A DNA stretch of 7,847 bases from Clostridia bacterium (GCA_017432405.1 JAFRJF010000179.1:1-7847); one strand, 5' to 3'. Shown: positions 1 to 7,729, numbered from the stretch's first letter. Notes: generated from the sequence alone by a model not told the origin. Program-made: numbers and translations.

Positions 1-1002
1 CTCAAGGGCGCGGCGCAAAGCAAGTATGAAGAGCTGTGGCAGATACTCTACCAGAGAATGAAACAGAGCAGTGAAGAGGTATCCGAGGAGGACGTCACAT
101 CCATCATGGAGTCGGAGGGCTATACCGTCGAGGCGATCTACGACGAGTATGTGGTATCGGAGCGCAACCACCGCGCCGTAGAGCTGTTTTGCCCGGAAGT
201 TACGATCTCCCGGGAACAGGTGGACGCCTACTACGAGGAGCGGTTTGTCGCTCCGGAGCGGGAGCGGTATCAGGACCATGTGGCGCTGTTTGAGGAGGAG
301 ATCGTTGCGACAAACAGCGAATCCTTCTATATTCCAGAGGGCTACCGCTACATCCGGCAGATCACGCTGGACTATCCCAAGGAGGCGACCCAGGGCGCAA
401 AGGCGCAGGAGAAGAAGCTGACCAACGCCATGACCGCCGTGGCCACGGCCTTTCAGAAGCTGGCCACAGAGGCCACTCAGGTGGAAGACCTGAATGATCT
501 GCGCGAGGCGCGCGCGGCGTATGACAAGGCGAACGAGGCTGCTGCCGCATGCCGGGAGGCATGGCTTACAAAGCTGCAGGAAAAGGCCGAACCCCTGCTG
601 CGGGAAACCTTTGACGCCATAGAAGAGCGCTTTGCGGTGGGCATCGACTTCAAATCGCTGATCGAGGATTACAGCACGGACAAGACCGCCCAAAACCTCA
701 CCGGGAATGGCTACCTTTTCCACCCCGACTCCCAGACCTGGCCGGACGCCTTCAAGGCGGCGGCTATGGCTCTCGAAAATCCGGGAGAGATCAGCAAGCC
801 CGTGTATTCCGAGACCGGTATCCACATTCTCTACTACGCCGGCGACGCGCCGGCGGGGGATCATGTGCTGACGGACGAGGAACGCGAACAGCTGAACGCC
901 ACCGTTTTGCAATACTACCAGAGCGAGAAGCTGATGGAGCTGTGCGACACCTGGAAACGAAATTACGACATCGAGAAGCATCCCGAGCTGCTGGCGGAGT
1001 GA
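1..1002 (+). CDS. Parvulin-type (PpiC/PrsA-like) peptidyl-prolyl isomerase, 5' end outside the window
   Basis: The frame is open from the first base, so this is the C-terminal 333 codons of a longer protein; the ATG at 58 is internal. Residues are counted from the first visible codon. Residues 1-108 are helical and acidic, like the SurA/PrsA N-terminal chaperone part, with a typical 'tISREQVDAYYEERF' stretch. The isomerase domain starts near residue 109 (YRYIRQITL) and resumes at 205-280 with DFKSLIEDYSTD, an NGYLF turn, FKAAAMALENPGEISKPV and the closing GIHIL strand, all in parvulin order. Between them lies an extra helical, Ala/Glu/Lys-rich stretch of about 75 residues (about 128-204). The His usual in the first strand is Gln120, while His275 in the last strand is kept, so catalysis may be weak. 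Such proteins assist folding of exported proteins; the giant surface protein encoded 70 bases downstream is a plausible client (inference). The signal or lipoprotein peptide would lie upstream. Confidence 0.82.
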   Translation, partial: LKGAAQSKYEELWQILYQRMKQSSEEVSEEDVTSIMESEGYTVEAIYDEYVVSERNHRAVELFCPEVTISREQVDAYYEERFVAPERERYQDHVALFEEEIVATNSESFYIPEGYRYIRQITLDYPKEATQGAKAQEKKLTNAMTAVATAFQKLATEATQVEDLNDLREARAAYDKANEAAAACREAWLTKLQEKAEPLLRETFDAIEERFAVGIDFKSLIEDYSTDKTAQNLTGNGYLFHPDSQTWPDAFKAAAMALENPGEISKPVYSETGIHILYYAGDAPAGDHVLTDEEREQLNATVLQYYQSEKLMELCDTWKRNYDIEKHPELLAE

Positions 1003-1072
1003 CGCGACCAACTGACCGAAGCAGGCGCGGGGATCGACCGCGACGACGCACCAAAGGTGGAGGTACACAGGT
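1003..1072 (+). other. Short intergenic gap with no clear terminator or promoter
   Basis: Seventy bases separate the isomerase stop from the next start. I see no GC-rich hairpin followed by a T-run and no convincing -10/-35 pair. The only recognisable signal is the ribosome binding site at its right end. Read-through from the isomerase gene into the large gene is therefore likely. Confidence 0.5.
1053..1064 (+). promoter_or_regulatory. Ribosome binding site of the giant surface protein gene
   Basis: The purine-rich stretch AAAGGTGGAGGT contains GGAGG at 1059-1063, nine bases before the ATG at 1073. This fixes the start codon, which also opens directly into a signal peptide. Confidence 0.8.
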
Positions 1073-4000
1073 ATGAAGAAATGGCTTTCGACATTGCTCC
1101 TGATCGTTTTGCTTTCCCAGACGCTGCCTATGAACGCGCTGGCGGCCATCGGCCATGAGCTGACCGCGGCGGAGCTGGCGGCCGCCTATACGCTGACGGG
1201 CCTGAACAGCGACGTCACCGGGCTCCAGCGCAACGCCGTCTATCACAAGGGCATGCAGCCCAACGCCACGTGGAACGCCATGCAAGTGTCGGATTGGCTG
1301 GACGATGTGCTGAGCACCAACCTGTTCAACGTGGAGGATATGCTCTCACGCGCGTCGGTGGCGATGGCGAAGCTGCAAAAGAGTAATCCGGATGCTTACA
1401 AAAGGCTCAACGGCGGCGAACCGAAATACAGGGAAACCTTCAGCAAACTCAAGCAGATGTATCGCGAGGCCGAGGCGATTCGGGAGGAGATGCGCTATTA
1501 CAAGGACGCCCTCGAGGAGCGGGCGAACCTCATCGCCGAGATGGGCCGCCAGCTGGAGGAGGAGGGCGGCGGCATGTTCTCCTCCAAGCGCATAAGGCTG
1601 TCTGCGAAGATCGAGACCGCGGCGGCGGAGCTGGACGACGCCCGCAGGGAGGTTGCCCAGAAGGCGGACGGGTGGACGGCAAGCATTGATGAATGGACGT
1701 CAAGACTGGGCCTGCTGACCGAGGGCGCCGCCGAAGGTGAAAGACCCACCTGGTTTCAGGAACTGTACGGCTATGACGACAGCGCGGCGGAAAACTCTGC
1801 GCCGGTGGTGGCTGTCAGCGCCTCGAATAGCCGCATGGGCAAGCTGTCCTCCGGCGCCAGCGTGCTGGCTGCCAACGCTGCAAAGGCCAAGACCTATGTC
1901 CTCAGCGAGAACGAGATTGCCATTGAGCTGGTGACGGGCAAGGGCGACGAGGCGGTGCCGGTGGAGGGCGTCAAGGTGACGCTCAGGGATGTGCGGGATA
2001 CGTATGCCAAGGATATCGTCAGAACCACCGACGCGAAAGGCCGCATAATACTTTTGAGCAACGAATTCATCGCGGACGACCATAAAAATATCCACCTCAG
2101 GATCGACGTGGACGGCGAGGCCAAGGGCTACCGCAGCTTCGGCATCGAGGAATGCCGGATCAGGATGGGCCAGAGCTACAAGGGCACGCTTGTGCCTCTG
2201 AAGGACGATCAGCCCTATATCTATTCCGCCTCCTTCCACAGCTACGACATCATGTGGCAGGACTTTGAAATGCTCTATTCCGAACTGAACGACCTCGATT
2301 TTGAGATCAAGGTCCAGACCAAGAATCCCGGCAACGACGGCCTGACGCCCGACCTGCGCTTCGGCTACTGGAAGAAGGACGGGAAAATTCGAAAAGAATG
2401 GAATTACACGAAGCACATCGTCAAGCCCACTTCCCGCGACGGCAACAGCTTTGTATTCCGTGGCAAATGGAAGCAGGATTTGGTTCCTTTTGTCAACAAA
2501 GATCAGAAGAACTACTTCACCTTTGACAGCGAAGACAGCGCCGACGCGCGCATCAATACCCATTTGATTTCCGTGAAGAGCGCCGTGGAAGAGCCGATCG
2601 AGAAGGGCACCCTGGCTTTCGTGAATGTCATGGGCGAGGGTCTGAGCTTCAAGGGTACCATTCCCGGCGTAAAGCTTGACGTCAAACTGGATCTGCCCGT
2701 TTCACAGTATGCGCCGAAGGTCACGATCGATCCGGCGGGCTATGTCACCCTCGTCGTGGGCAGCCCCGTATTTCAGGACAAGCTGAAGGGAAGCAAACTC
2801 AACTGGAAGAACGCCGAGCTAAAGCAGTTCAAGGACGAACAGAAAGCGGTCGAAACGGATTCGGCTCTGGCCAACTACTTTCTCAAGCAAGGCGTGGCTT
2901 ACGACTATTACACGAAGCGGAACCCCTCCGTCCTGATGGAGTCCAAGATCGAGATCGGCGTGTTCATATTGCTCAGCGGCCGCTGGGTCCTGGACAACCA
3001 GGTGGAGGATGTCAAGACCACGACCATTTCCTACCGAGGCGGCACCGGCATGCTGCTGAAGTACAGCTTCAGCTGGACGGCGCGCTGGACCTTGGGCCCC
3101 GTACCTATGTACCTCACCTTTACTATCGCCATCTCGGCAGGCTTCCAGATCAACTATGAATTGTCCTTCTGCTGGGTCAATGGAGGGTTTCAGAACTGGA
3201 GCCTGAAGCCGATCAGGGACATCACCATTACGCTCGGCGTGTCCTTCACTGTCATATTTGGCGTAGGTGTCAAGGGCTTCCTGGAGGTATGGGTGCGCTT
3301 TGTGGCGGGCATCAATTTCCGATTGCATCTGGCCATCCTCAGCCAAGAGAAGAGCACGCTGTCGGGCGATTATTTCCTGAACCTCACAGTGGGGGTCACC
3401 TCATTATTTCTCACGCTTTCCAAAGACTTTTGGAAATACGCCGATAAGCTGTTCGACCCGGTACCGGTGAGCAACGCGGCGCCGCCGCTGCAGCAGTATG
3501 CCCTTGCCAATGCCGCAACTGAAGAGGAGAAGGCGGCCACCCAGGAGCCCATGAGCTATCCGGGCCTCGTGCCCACGGCGACGAAGATCCAGTTGGGCGG
3601 CTCTGACCAGCGGGCGAGGACACGGGTGGCCGTGGTCGGCGGGCAGACCTATCTGTTCCACCTGGCCAACGTCACCGGCAAGGACAAGAAGACGCATACG
3701 CGCCTGAACTGGGTCAACGCCGGGAACAACGGCAAAAAGGGCTCGACCCAGACGGCCATCGACGCCTGGAACACGGGGCTCAACGGCCGGACCGACTATG
3801 CCTTTGACGTAGTTGCCGCCGACGGATATGTGTTCGCGCTCGTGGCCTGCGCCGCCGAGTTTGACGAAAACGCCAACCCGAAGCCCAATACCGGCATCGA
3901 GAACGGCAAGGCGTGTAACCAGACATTCTACCTGCTGATGCTCAAGCCGGACGGCAAGGGCAACCTGACCGCCACGCTGGACAAGGGCTATTACCTGACC

Positions 4001-6640
4001 GGCATCCCGGAGGAGACTAAAGAACTCGGCCCTACGGGCAAGAAGGAGCTTGTGAACCACGTGCTGCTGACGGCGGACCCCGTGGGCAAGTACGTGCCAT
4101 CCCGCGATGATACCTGGTCGGATCAGACCGTCTGGAATTACTACGATTCCATCGACGATCCCGAGATCACCTGGGCCAGGGCGTTCTCCGAAAAGGGCAC
4201 CTGCCTGGGCATCGAGTTCTTCGGCACCTTCGGCCGCGTTGTATACTCTGAGGACGAGACGCCCTACGGCATGACCTCCTTCGAGTTCATCCGGGGCGTG
4301 GAGGGCGTCAGGTGCTTCACCGATAAATACGTCGAGAGCGGCATGGGCGGGGACTACGTTCGCACCGAGGCGCGCGGCGCCATGCGCTGCTCCAACACCC
4401 GGCCGAAGGTCCTTGACAGGGGCGCGGACCGGCGCTTCAGTCCCTCCTTCCTGGCGCTGAGCCAGCCGAAGGACGGCGGCGACGGCGACAGGGCGATCGA
4501 GCTGTTCGACTTTGAGATGAACGGCGTCTCTCATTACGACGGCCGGCAGACCGTCGTGCTGGAAAAGGGCGACATCGAGCATTTTGAGATGGCGCAGACC
4601 GCCGTGGACGGGGACGGCACGAACGTGCGGCGCATGGTGTTCTATAGCGCAAAGGAAACCAGCGAAGACGGCGCGGTCCAGAGCCGGCTGTACGGGCTGT
4701 ACATCGAGCCGTTCCAGCGGGACGGCAGGAACCTGACCTTTGACGTCACCAAATACACCTATGACCTGACCATACCCGCGGGGGGCCAGTTCAGGCTGGC
4801 CTATATCGGCGATGTGCCCTATCTCTACTGGGTCACCACCGCGCCGCGGGAGAAGGAAAGCGACCCCGACGTGTACCGCATCATGGCCTCGGCCTACGAC
4901 ATGTCCACCAACACCATGACAGCCCCGGCGGTGTACGCGGAATTCACGCTGCCACAATATCAATTTAAACGCAAGATCAAGGGAAGCACATACAGCATGC
5001 CCCTGAACATGGTGCCGCAGTACTGCATACTGACCGGTACGGGCACGGCCTATCTCAGCGCCGTGGCGGACACCACCCCTGTGAGGGATTATATTGATAA
5101 ACACAATGCGCCCGAGGAGCTTATGCCCGCGGTGCCGCCGGTGGAGCTGTACAGCTTCCCGGTACAGATGAAGCCGCTGTTGGAGCTGAAGGACCTGATC
5201 TTCGGGGATACCACGGTGTGCAGGGGCGAATTTGAGGACGTTACGGTCGTGCTGATGAACGCGGGCAACATGGGCGTCGCCAACTTCGACCTGGAGCTGT
5301 TTACCCTGAAAAACGCTAAGGTGAAGGTTTGGGAGACGCTCCATGCCGATTGCCTCCATCCCGAGAAGAGCACGCTGACCATGGCGGGGAGCAAGGAGCC
5401 GGAGGAGATACCCGACTATGCCCCGGCGATCTACCGCAACAGCGATTACGACTTTACGCCGCGGCAGCGCGACTGGGTGCTGGATGAGACAAAACGGCAA
5501 TTCCACGTCACCGTCGGTTCCCGCGTGGAGCTGGCCTCCGTGGACACGCTGGATTCCCAGACCCAGTTCATAAAGACCGACATGATGATGCCGGGCGCGC
5601 TGGCCAGCTTCAAGGGCACGCTGAAGATTCCGGAAAGCTGGAGCGGTGAAACGACCCTGTACCTGCGGGTATCGAAGCTTTCCACATATTCCAACTGGGT
5701 CAGGGCCATGGCCAACGCCGCCGGAGCAAAGGCCAGCGGCATCGCGGCGAACGCGGCGGCGCCCGAGGAAATGACCTGGGCGCTGGATGAATCCAGCGGA
5801 AAGATGGTGCTTCAGGCGAATACACTTCAATCCAACGGGGCCGCCGCCAACGCGGTTCGCTCGGGCATCATCGCCAATGCCGTGGAGGCCTCCGGGGATA
5901 TCGCCCTGATGGTCGCCGATCAGGACATTGATGTGGACCACCGCGTCTATAGCGACAGCGAGGGCAACGACATGCTGGACATCATCATTTCAAACTACAC
6001 GGCCACCGAGGACAGCTTCAAGCTAACCTGCGCGGTGTATTTGGACCGGGAGGAAGAGCCGTACTACGTCAACCTGCCCTATTACGCCAAAGGGCTGGCC
6101 GACCGCCGGACCCACACCATCACGATGCCGGTCAACGCGCTGGTAGCCGATTCCGACGCGCACTATCAGGCCCAGGTGGTCATTTCCGCCGTGGACCGCA
6201 ACGAGTGCGCCATCGCGAACAACGAGTTCACGGTCTACCTGGGCGGCGGCGGACTGCATATCATCGAGCAGCCCCAGAGCCAGACGGTGCAGGAGGGCGA
6301 GGACGTGTCCATCTCCGTGGAGGTTGGTGGCGGCGTTAAACCCTACACCTACCAGTGGCAGGTTTGGGATGAAAAGCATCAGAAGTGGGTGGACCTGCCC
6401 GGCTTCACAGAGCCGACTTTGAGCCGAAAGGACATTGAAAAGAAATGGGACGGCTGCCGGTTCCGCTGCGTCATCACGGACGCCGACGGCAATCAGGTCA
6501 TCACCCAGGAGGTCACGCTGACCGTGCGCGACAGGGTGCCTACCGGCGACAGCAGCAACCTGCCGCTGTACCTTGCCGTGGCGTTGGCCGCGCTGATCCT
6601 GCTCTGGGTCGTTCGCAGGCGAATGAGAGGGACATGTTGA
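1073..6640 (+). CDS. Giant multidomain exported surface protein, 1855 residues, C-terminally anchored
   Basis: I recognise no named family for the full length. Residues 1-25 are a signal peptide (KKW, hydrophobic core, NALA-A cleavage region). Residues 26-108 are helical. Residues 109-214 are charged and look like a coiled coil. Residues 274-376 resemble a transthyretin/carboxypeptidase-regulatory-like domain ('PVEGVKVTL', 'TTDAKGRI'). Residues 377-624 are beta-rich and unassigned. Residues 625-796 are a strikingly hydrophobic beta-rich block. Residues 829-1335 show recurring hydrophobic-strand/Asp-Gly-turn units that suggest a beta-propeller. Residues 1369-1543 and about 1609-1723 look like CARDB-type sandwiches ('NAGNMGVANFDLELF'). 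Residues 1728-1819 form an Ig-like domain with the typical 'YQWQ' strand and 'FRCVITDADG' motif. A hydrophobic helix (1830-1847) and an Arg-rich tail end the protein. Ala-Asn-Ala motifs recur in the linkers. Adhesion, polymer binding or scaffolding is plausible, but no catalytic residues are visible. The isomerase upstream could help it fold. The CDS call is certain; the domain names are judged by eye. Confidence 0.95.
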   Translation: MKKWLSTLLLIVLLSQTLPMNALAAIGHELTAAELAAAYTLTGLNSDVTGLQRNAVYHKGMQPNATWNAMQVSDWLDDVLSTNLFNVEDMLSRASVAMAKLQKSNPDAYKRLNGGEPKYRETFSKLKQMYREAEAIREEMRYYKDALEERANLIAEMGRQLEEEGGGMFSSKRIRLSAKIETAAAELDDARREVAQKADGWTASIDEWTSRLGLLTEGAAEGERPTWFQELYGYDDSAAENSAPVVAVSASNSRMGKLSSGASVLAANAAKAKTYVLSENEIAIELVTGKGDEAVPVEGVKVTLRDVRDTYAKDIVRTTDAKGRIILLSNEFIADDHKNIHLRIDVDGEAKGYRSFGIEECRIRMGQSYKGTLVPLKDDQPYIYSASFHSYDIMWQDFEMLYSELNDLDFEIKVQTKNPGNDGLTPDLRFGYWKKDGKIRKEWNYTKHIVKPTSRDGNSFVFRGKWKQDLVPFVNKDQKNYFTFDSEDSADARINTHLISVKSAVEEPIEKGTLAFVNVMGEGLSFKGTIPGVKLDVKLDLPVSQYAPKVTIDPAGYVTLVVGSPVFQDKLKGSKLNWKNAELKQFKDEQKAVETDSALANYFLKQGVAYDYYTKRNPSVLMESKIEIGVFILLSGRWVLDNQVEDVKTTTISYRGGTGMLLKYSFSWTARWTLGPVPMYLTFTIAISAGFQINYELSFCWVNGGFQNWSLKPIRDITITLGVSFTVIFGVGVKGFLEVWVRFVAGINFRLHLAILSQEKSTLSGDYFLNLTVGVTSLFLTLSKDFWKYADKLFDPVPVSNAAPPLQQYALANAATEEEKAATQEPMSYPGLVPTATKIQLGGSDQRARTRVAVVGGQTYLFHLANVTGKDKKTHTRLNWVNAGNNGKKGSTQTAIDAWNTGLNGRTDYAFDVVAADGYVFALVACAAEFDENANPKPNTGIENGKACNQTFYLLMLKPDGKGNLTATLDKGYYLTGIPEETKELGPTGKKELVNHVLLTADPVGKYVPSRDDTWSDQTVWNYYDSIDDPEITWARAFSEKGTCLGIEFFGTFGRVVYSEDETPYGMTSFEFIRGVEGVRCFTDKYVESGMGGDYVRTEARGAMRCSNTRPKVLDRGADRRFSPSFLALSQPKDGGDGDRAIELFDFEMNGVSHYDGRQTVVLEKGDIEHFEMAQTAVDGDGTNVRRMVFYSAKETSEDGAVQSRLYGLYIEPFQRDGRNLTFDVTKYTYDLTIPAGGQFRLAYIGDVPYLYWVTTAPREKESDPDVYRIMASAYDMSTNTMTAPAVYAEFTLPQYQFKRKIKGSTYSMPLNMVPQYCILTGTGTAYLSAVADTTPVRDYIDKHNAPEELMPAVPPVELYSFPVQMKPLLELKDLIFGDTTVCRGEFEDVTVVLMNAGNMGVANFDLELFTLKNAKVKVWETLHADCLHPEKSTLTMAGSKEPEEIPDYAPAIYRNSDYDFTPRQRDWVLDETKRQFHVTVGSRVELASVDTLDSQTQFIKTDMMMPGALASFKGTLKIPESWSGETTLYLRVSKLSTYSNWVRAMANAAGAKASGIAANAAAPEEMTWALDESSGKMVLQANTLQSNGAAANAVRSGIIANAVEASGDIALMVADQDIDVDHRVYSDSEGNDMLDIIISNYTATEDSFKLTCAVYLDREEEPYYVNLPYYAKGLADRRTHTITMPVNALVADSDAHYQAQVVISAVDRNECAIANNEFTVYLGGGGLHIIEQPQSQTVQEGEDVSISVEVGGGVKPYTYQWQVWDEKHQKWVDLPGFTEPTLSRKDIEKKWDGCRFRCVITDADGNQVITQEVTLTVRDRVPTGDSSNLPLYLAVALAALILLWVVRRRMRGTC
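6533..6637 (+). other. C-terminal anchor with degenerate sortase-like motif (VPTGD, TM helix, Arg tail)
   Basis: The last 35 residues of the giant protein read RVPTGDSSN, then a hydrophobic helix (residues 1830-1847), then RRRMRGTC. Order and spacing match a Gram-positive cell-wall sorting signal: motif, hydrophobic span, positive tail. Many clostridial sorting signals read xPxTGDxSN; here one residue is missing between Pro and Thr, so the motif is VP-TGD instead of VPxTGD. It could be a variant sortase substrate, or simply a membrane anchor if no sortase accepts it. No sortase gene is in the window. Confidence 0.6.
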
Positions 6641-6697
6641 CGAATGCTTCCGATATGGAAGGACAATCCATTGAATCATATTGAGGAGGAAAGATTC
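6641..6697 (+). other. Short intergenic gap, probable read-through within an operon
   Basis: Fifty-seven bases separate the giant gene from the next start. No terminator hairpin with a T-run and no convincing promoter is visible. A strong ribosome binding site occupies the right end. The gap is also open in frame with the downstream gene from an ATG at 6644, but that ATG lacks a binding site. Confidence 0.5.
6683..6692 (+). promoter_or_regulatory. Ribosome binding site that sets the start of the zeta-toxin-like gene
   Basis: GAGGAGGAAA holds GGAGG at 6685-6689, eight bases before the ATG at 6698. This near-ideal site favours 6698 over the in-frame ATG at 6644, which would put 18 charged and polar residues in front of the signal peptide. 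Confidence 0.85.
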
Positions 6698-7702
6698 ATG
6701 AAGAGATGGCTTTTGACAATGTTGCTGGTTCTGGCGTTGGCGACGACAGGGTTCTGCATGGCGGAAGCGCCTTCAGCTGAACCGGGCGACGCTGCTTCGG
6801 CCCAGGATGCCGCGCAGGCGGATGACCCGGCGCTTCAACTGCCGGACGGCGTGGTTCCGGTCACATGGGAGGTTTCCGCCGATCACCTGATGATCGAGGG
6901 CGAGGAGGCCCGGGCGCTGTATGAGCGCATCGTTTCGGGGGACTATCCCTCCATGGAGGAGCTCAGGGCCGATCCGGTGGTGGCCCAGCTGGACGCGCTG
7001 TCCGCTTACTACAAGGCGCTGTACGGCAACACCGCCGATATCGACACGCCCGAACGGAACGCCATGCGAAAGGAAATCATCGAATGGTTCCTGACCCTGG
7101 GTTCAGCCCGCACGGATCATCTCGACGAGAATGGGTATCCGGTGTATGTCTACGACGGGCCTTTGAAGTGGGATTATCAGATGGAGCTGGTTCTTGGCCT
7201 GCCGGCATCCGGGAAATCCACCCGCATCGTCGATCCCGACAGCGAGGCCATGGGCGCGTTCATACTGGATCCCGATGTCATCAAGGCCGAGCTGCCTGAG
7301 TACAAGGAGAGCCACGCCGCAGGGGCAGACGCGATCCACTTTGAAGGCATGGACATGTTTTACGATGCGATCAAGAGCTTTACCGAAGGGGACATGAAGG
7401 GCGTGAATGTCATCCTGCCGCTTGTATCCTCGGATTTGGAAGACCTGTTTGATACCTATATCCATCCCTTCGAGGCAGCGGGCTACAACGTCAAGGTGAA
7501 ATTCCGTGAGGCGGAGCCCAATGCCGCCGCCGCCAGAGTGGTCATGCGCGAGCTTCGGGGCGGCCAGCTGATCAACAGCGCAGTGGCCTTCTCATATGAT
7601 TATGGCCCCGAAGAGGTCTACAACGAGCTTGCGACCATGATCAATTCCAAAGGCGAAACCTACGGCTACGACGTGGAGGAGGCATTGTCGCCCGCGGCAT
7701 AA
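6698..7702 (+). CDS. Exported zeta-toxin-like P-loop kinase domain protein, 334 residues
   Basis: Residues 1-22 form a signal peptide (MKRW, Leu-rich core, likely cut after CMA at 22). The Cys at 20 is not in a proper lipobox because Phe precedes it. Residues 23-45 are an Ala/Asp/Pro-rich linker, and 46-160 a mostly helical, acidic segment. Residues 161-315 match the zeta-toxin/PezT kinase fold: Walker A GLPASGKST at 167-175 (Lys173), then ILDPDVIKAELPEY at 189-202, where Asp193 sits where zeta toxins hold the substrate-binding Asp. His214-Phe-Glu, NVILPLV (237-243), AAGYNVKVKF and an Arg-rich helix (Arg280, 284, 287) with GGQLI follow. Known zeta toxins phosphorylate UDP-N-acetylglucosamine in the cytoplasm. 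Here the signal peptide would place the domain outside the membrane, which is unexpected. No antitoxin gene is adjacent. The substrate is unknown; a related P-loop kinase of other function is possible. The fold call is strong, the function weak. Confidence 0.85.
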   Translation: MKRWLLTMLLVLALATTGFCMAEAPSAEPGDAASAQDAAQADDPALQLPDGVVPVTWEVSADHLMIEGEEARALYERIVSGDYPSMEELRADPVVAQLDALSAYYKALYGNTADIDTPERNAMRKEIIEWFLTLGSARTDHLDENGYPVYVYDGPLKWDYQMELVLGLPASGKSTRIVDPDSEAMGAFILDPDVIKAELPEYKESHAAGADAIHFEGMDMFYDAIKSFTEGDMKGVNVILPLVSSDLEDLFDTYIHPFEAAGYNVKVKFREAEPNAAAARVVMRELRGGQLINSAVAFSYDYGPEEVYNELATMINSKGETYGYDVEEALSPAA

Positions 7703-7729
7703 AAGGATCTGCCCCTTATTCGATGCCGC
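7694..7729 (+). terminator. Stem-loop at the stop codon, weak terminator candidate
   Basis: GCGGCAT (7694-7700) pairs perfectly with ATGCCGC (7723-7729). Inside, AAGG (7703-7706) pairs with CCTT (7714-7717) around a seven-base loop. The outer stem covers the last codons and the first base of the stop codon of the zeta-like gene. No T-run follows, so it is not a classical intrinsic terminator; it may mark or stabilise the mRNA end, or be chance. Confidence 0.3.

Noticed and set aside
58..1002. The ATG at 58 as the true start of the isomerase gene
   Set aside because: The frame is open to the window edge with helical, protein-like sequence before it, there is no ribosome binding site before 58, and such proteins need an export signal that would lie further upstream.
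1700..2563. A 287-codon minus-strand open frame
   Set aside because: It is antisense to the giant gene, in the same codon register as the longer shadow, with low-complexity Val/Gly/Ala/His composition and no domain.
3404..5941. An 845-codon open frame on the minus strand inside the giant gene
   Set aside because: It lies wholly antisense to a convincing multidomain protein. Its product is rich in His, Gly, Arg and Val without recognisable domains. Long antisense frames are expected in G+C-rich genes.
6644..6697. Upstream ATG extending the zeta-like protein by 18 residues
   Set aside because: It has no ribosome binding site and would bury the signal peptide behind charged residues, whereas 6698 has GGAGG at ideal spacing.
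6743..6763. Lipoprotein signal (Cys20) in the zeta-like protein
   Set aside because: The residues before Cys are Thr-Gly-Phe; Phe at -1 does not fit the lipobox, so ordinary signal peptidase cleavage after Ala22 is more likely.
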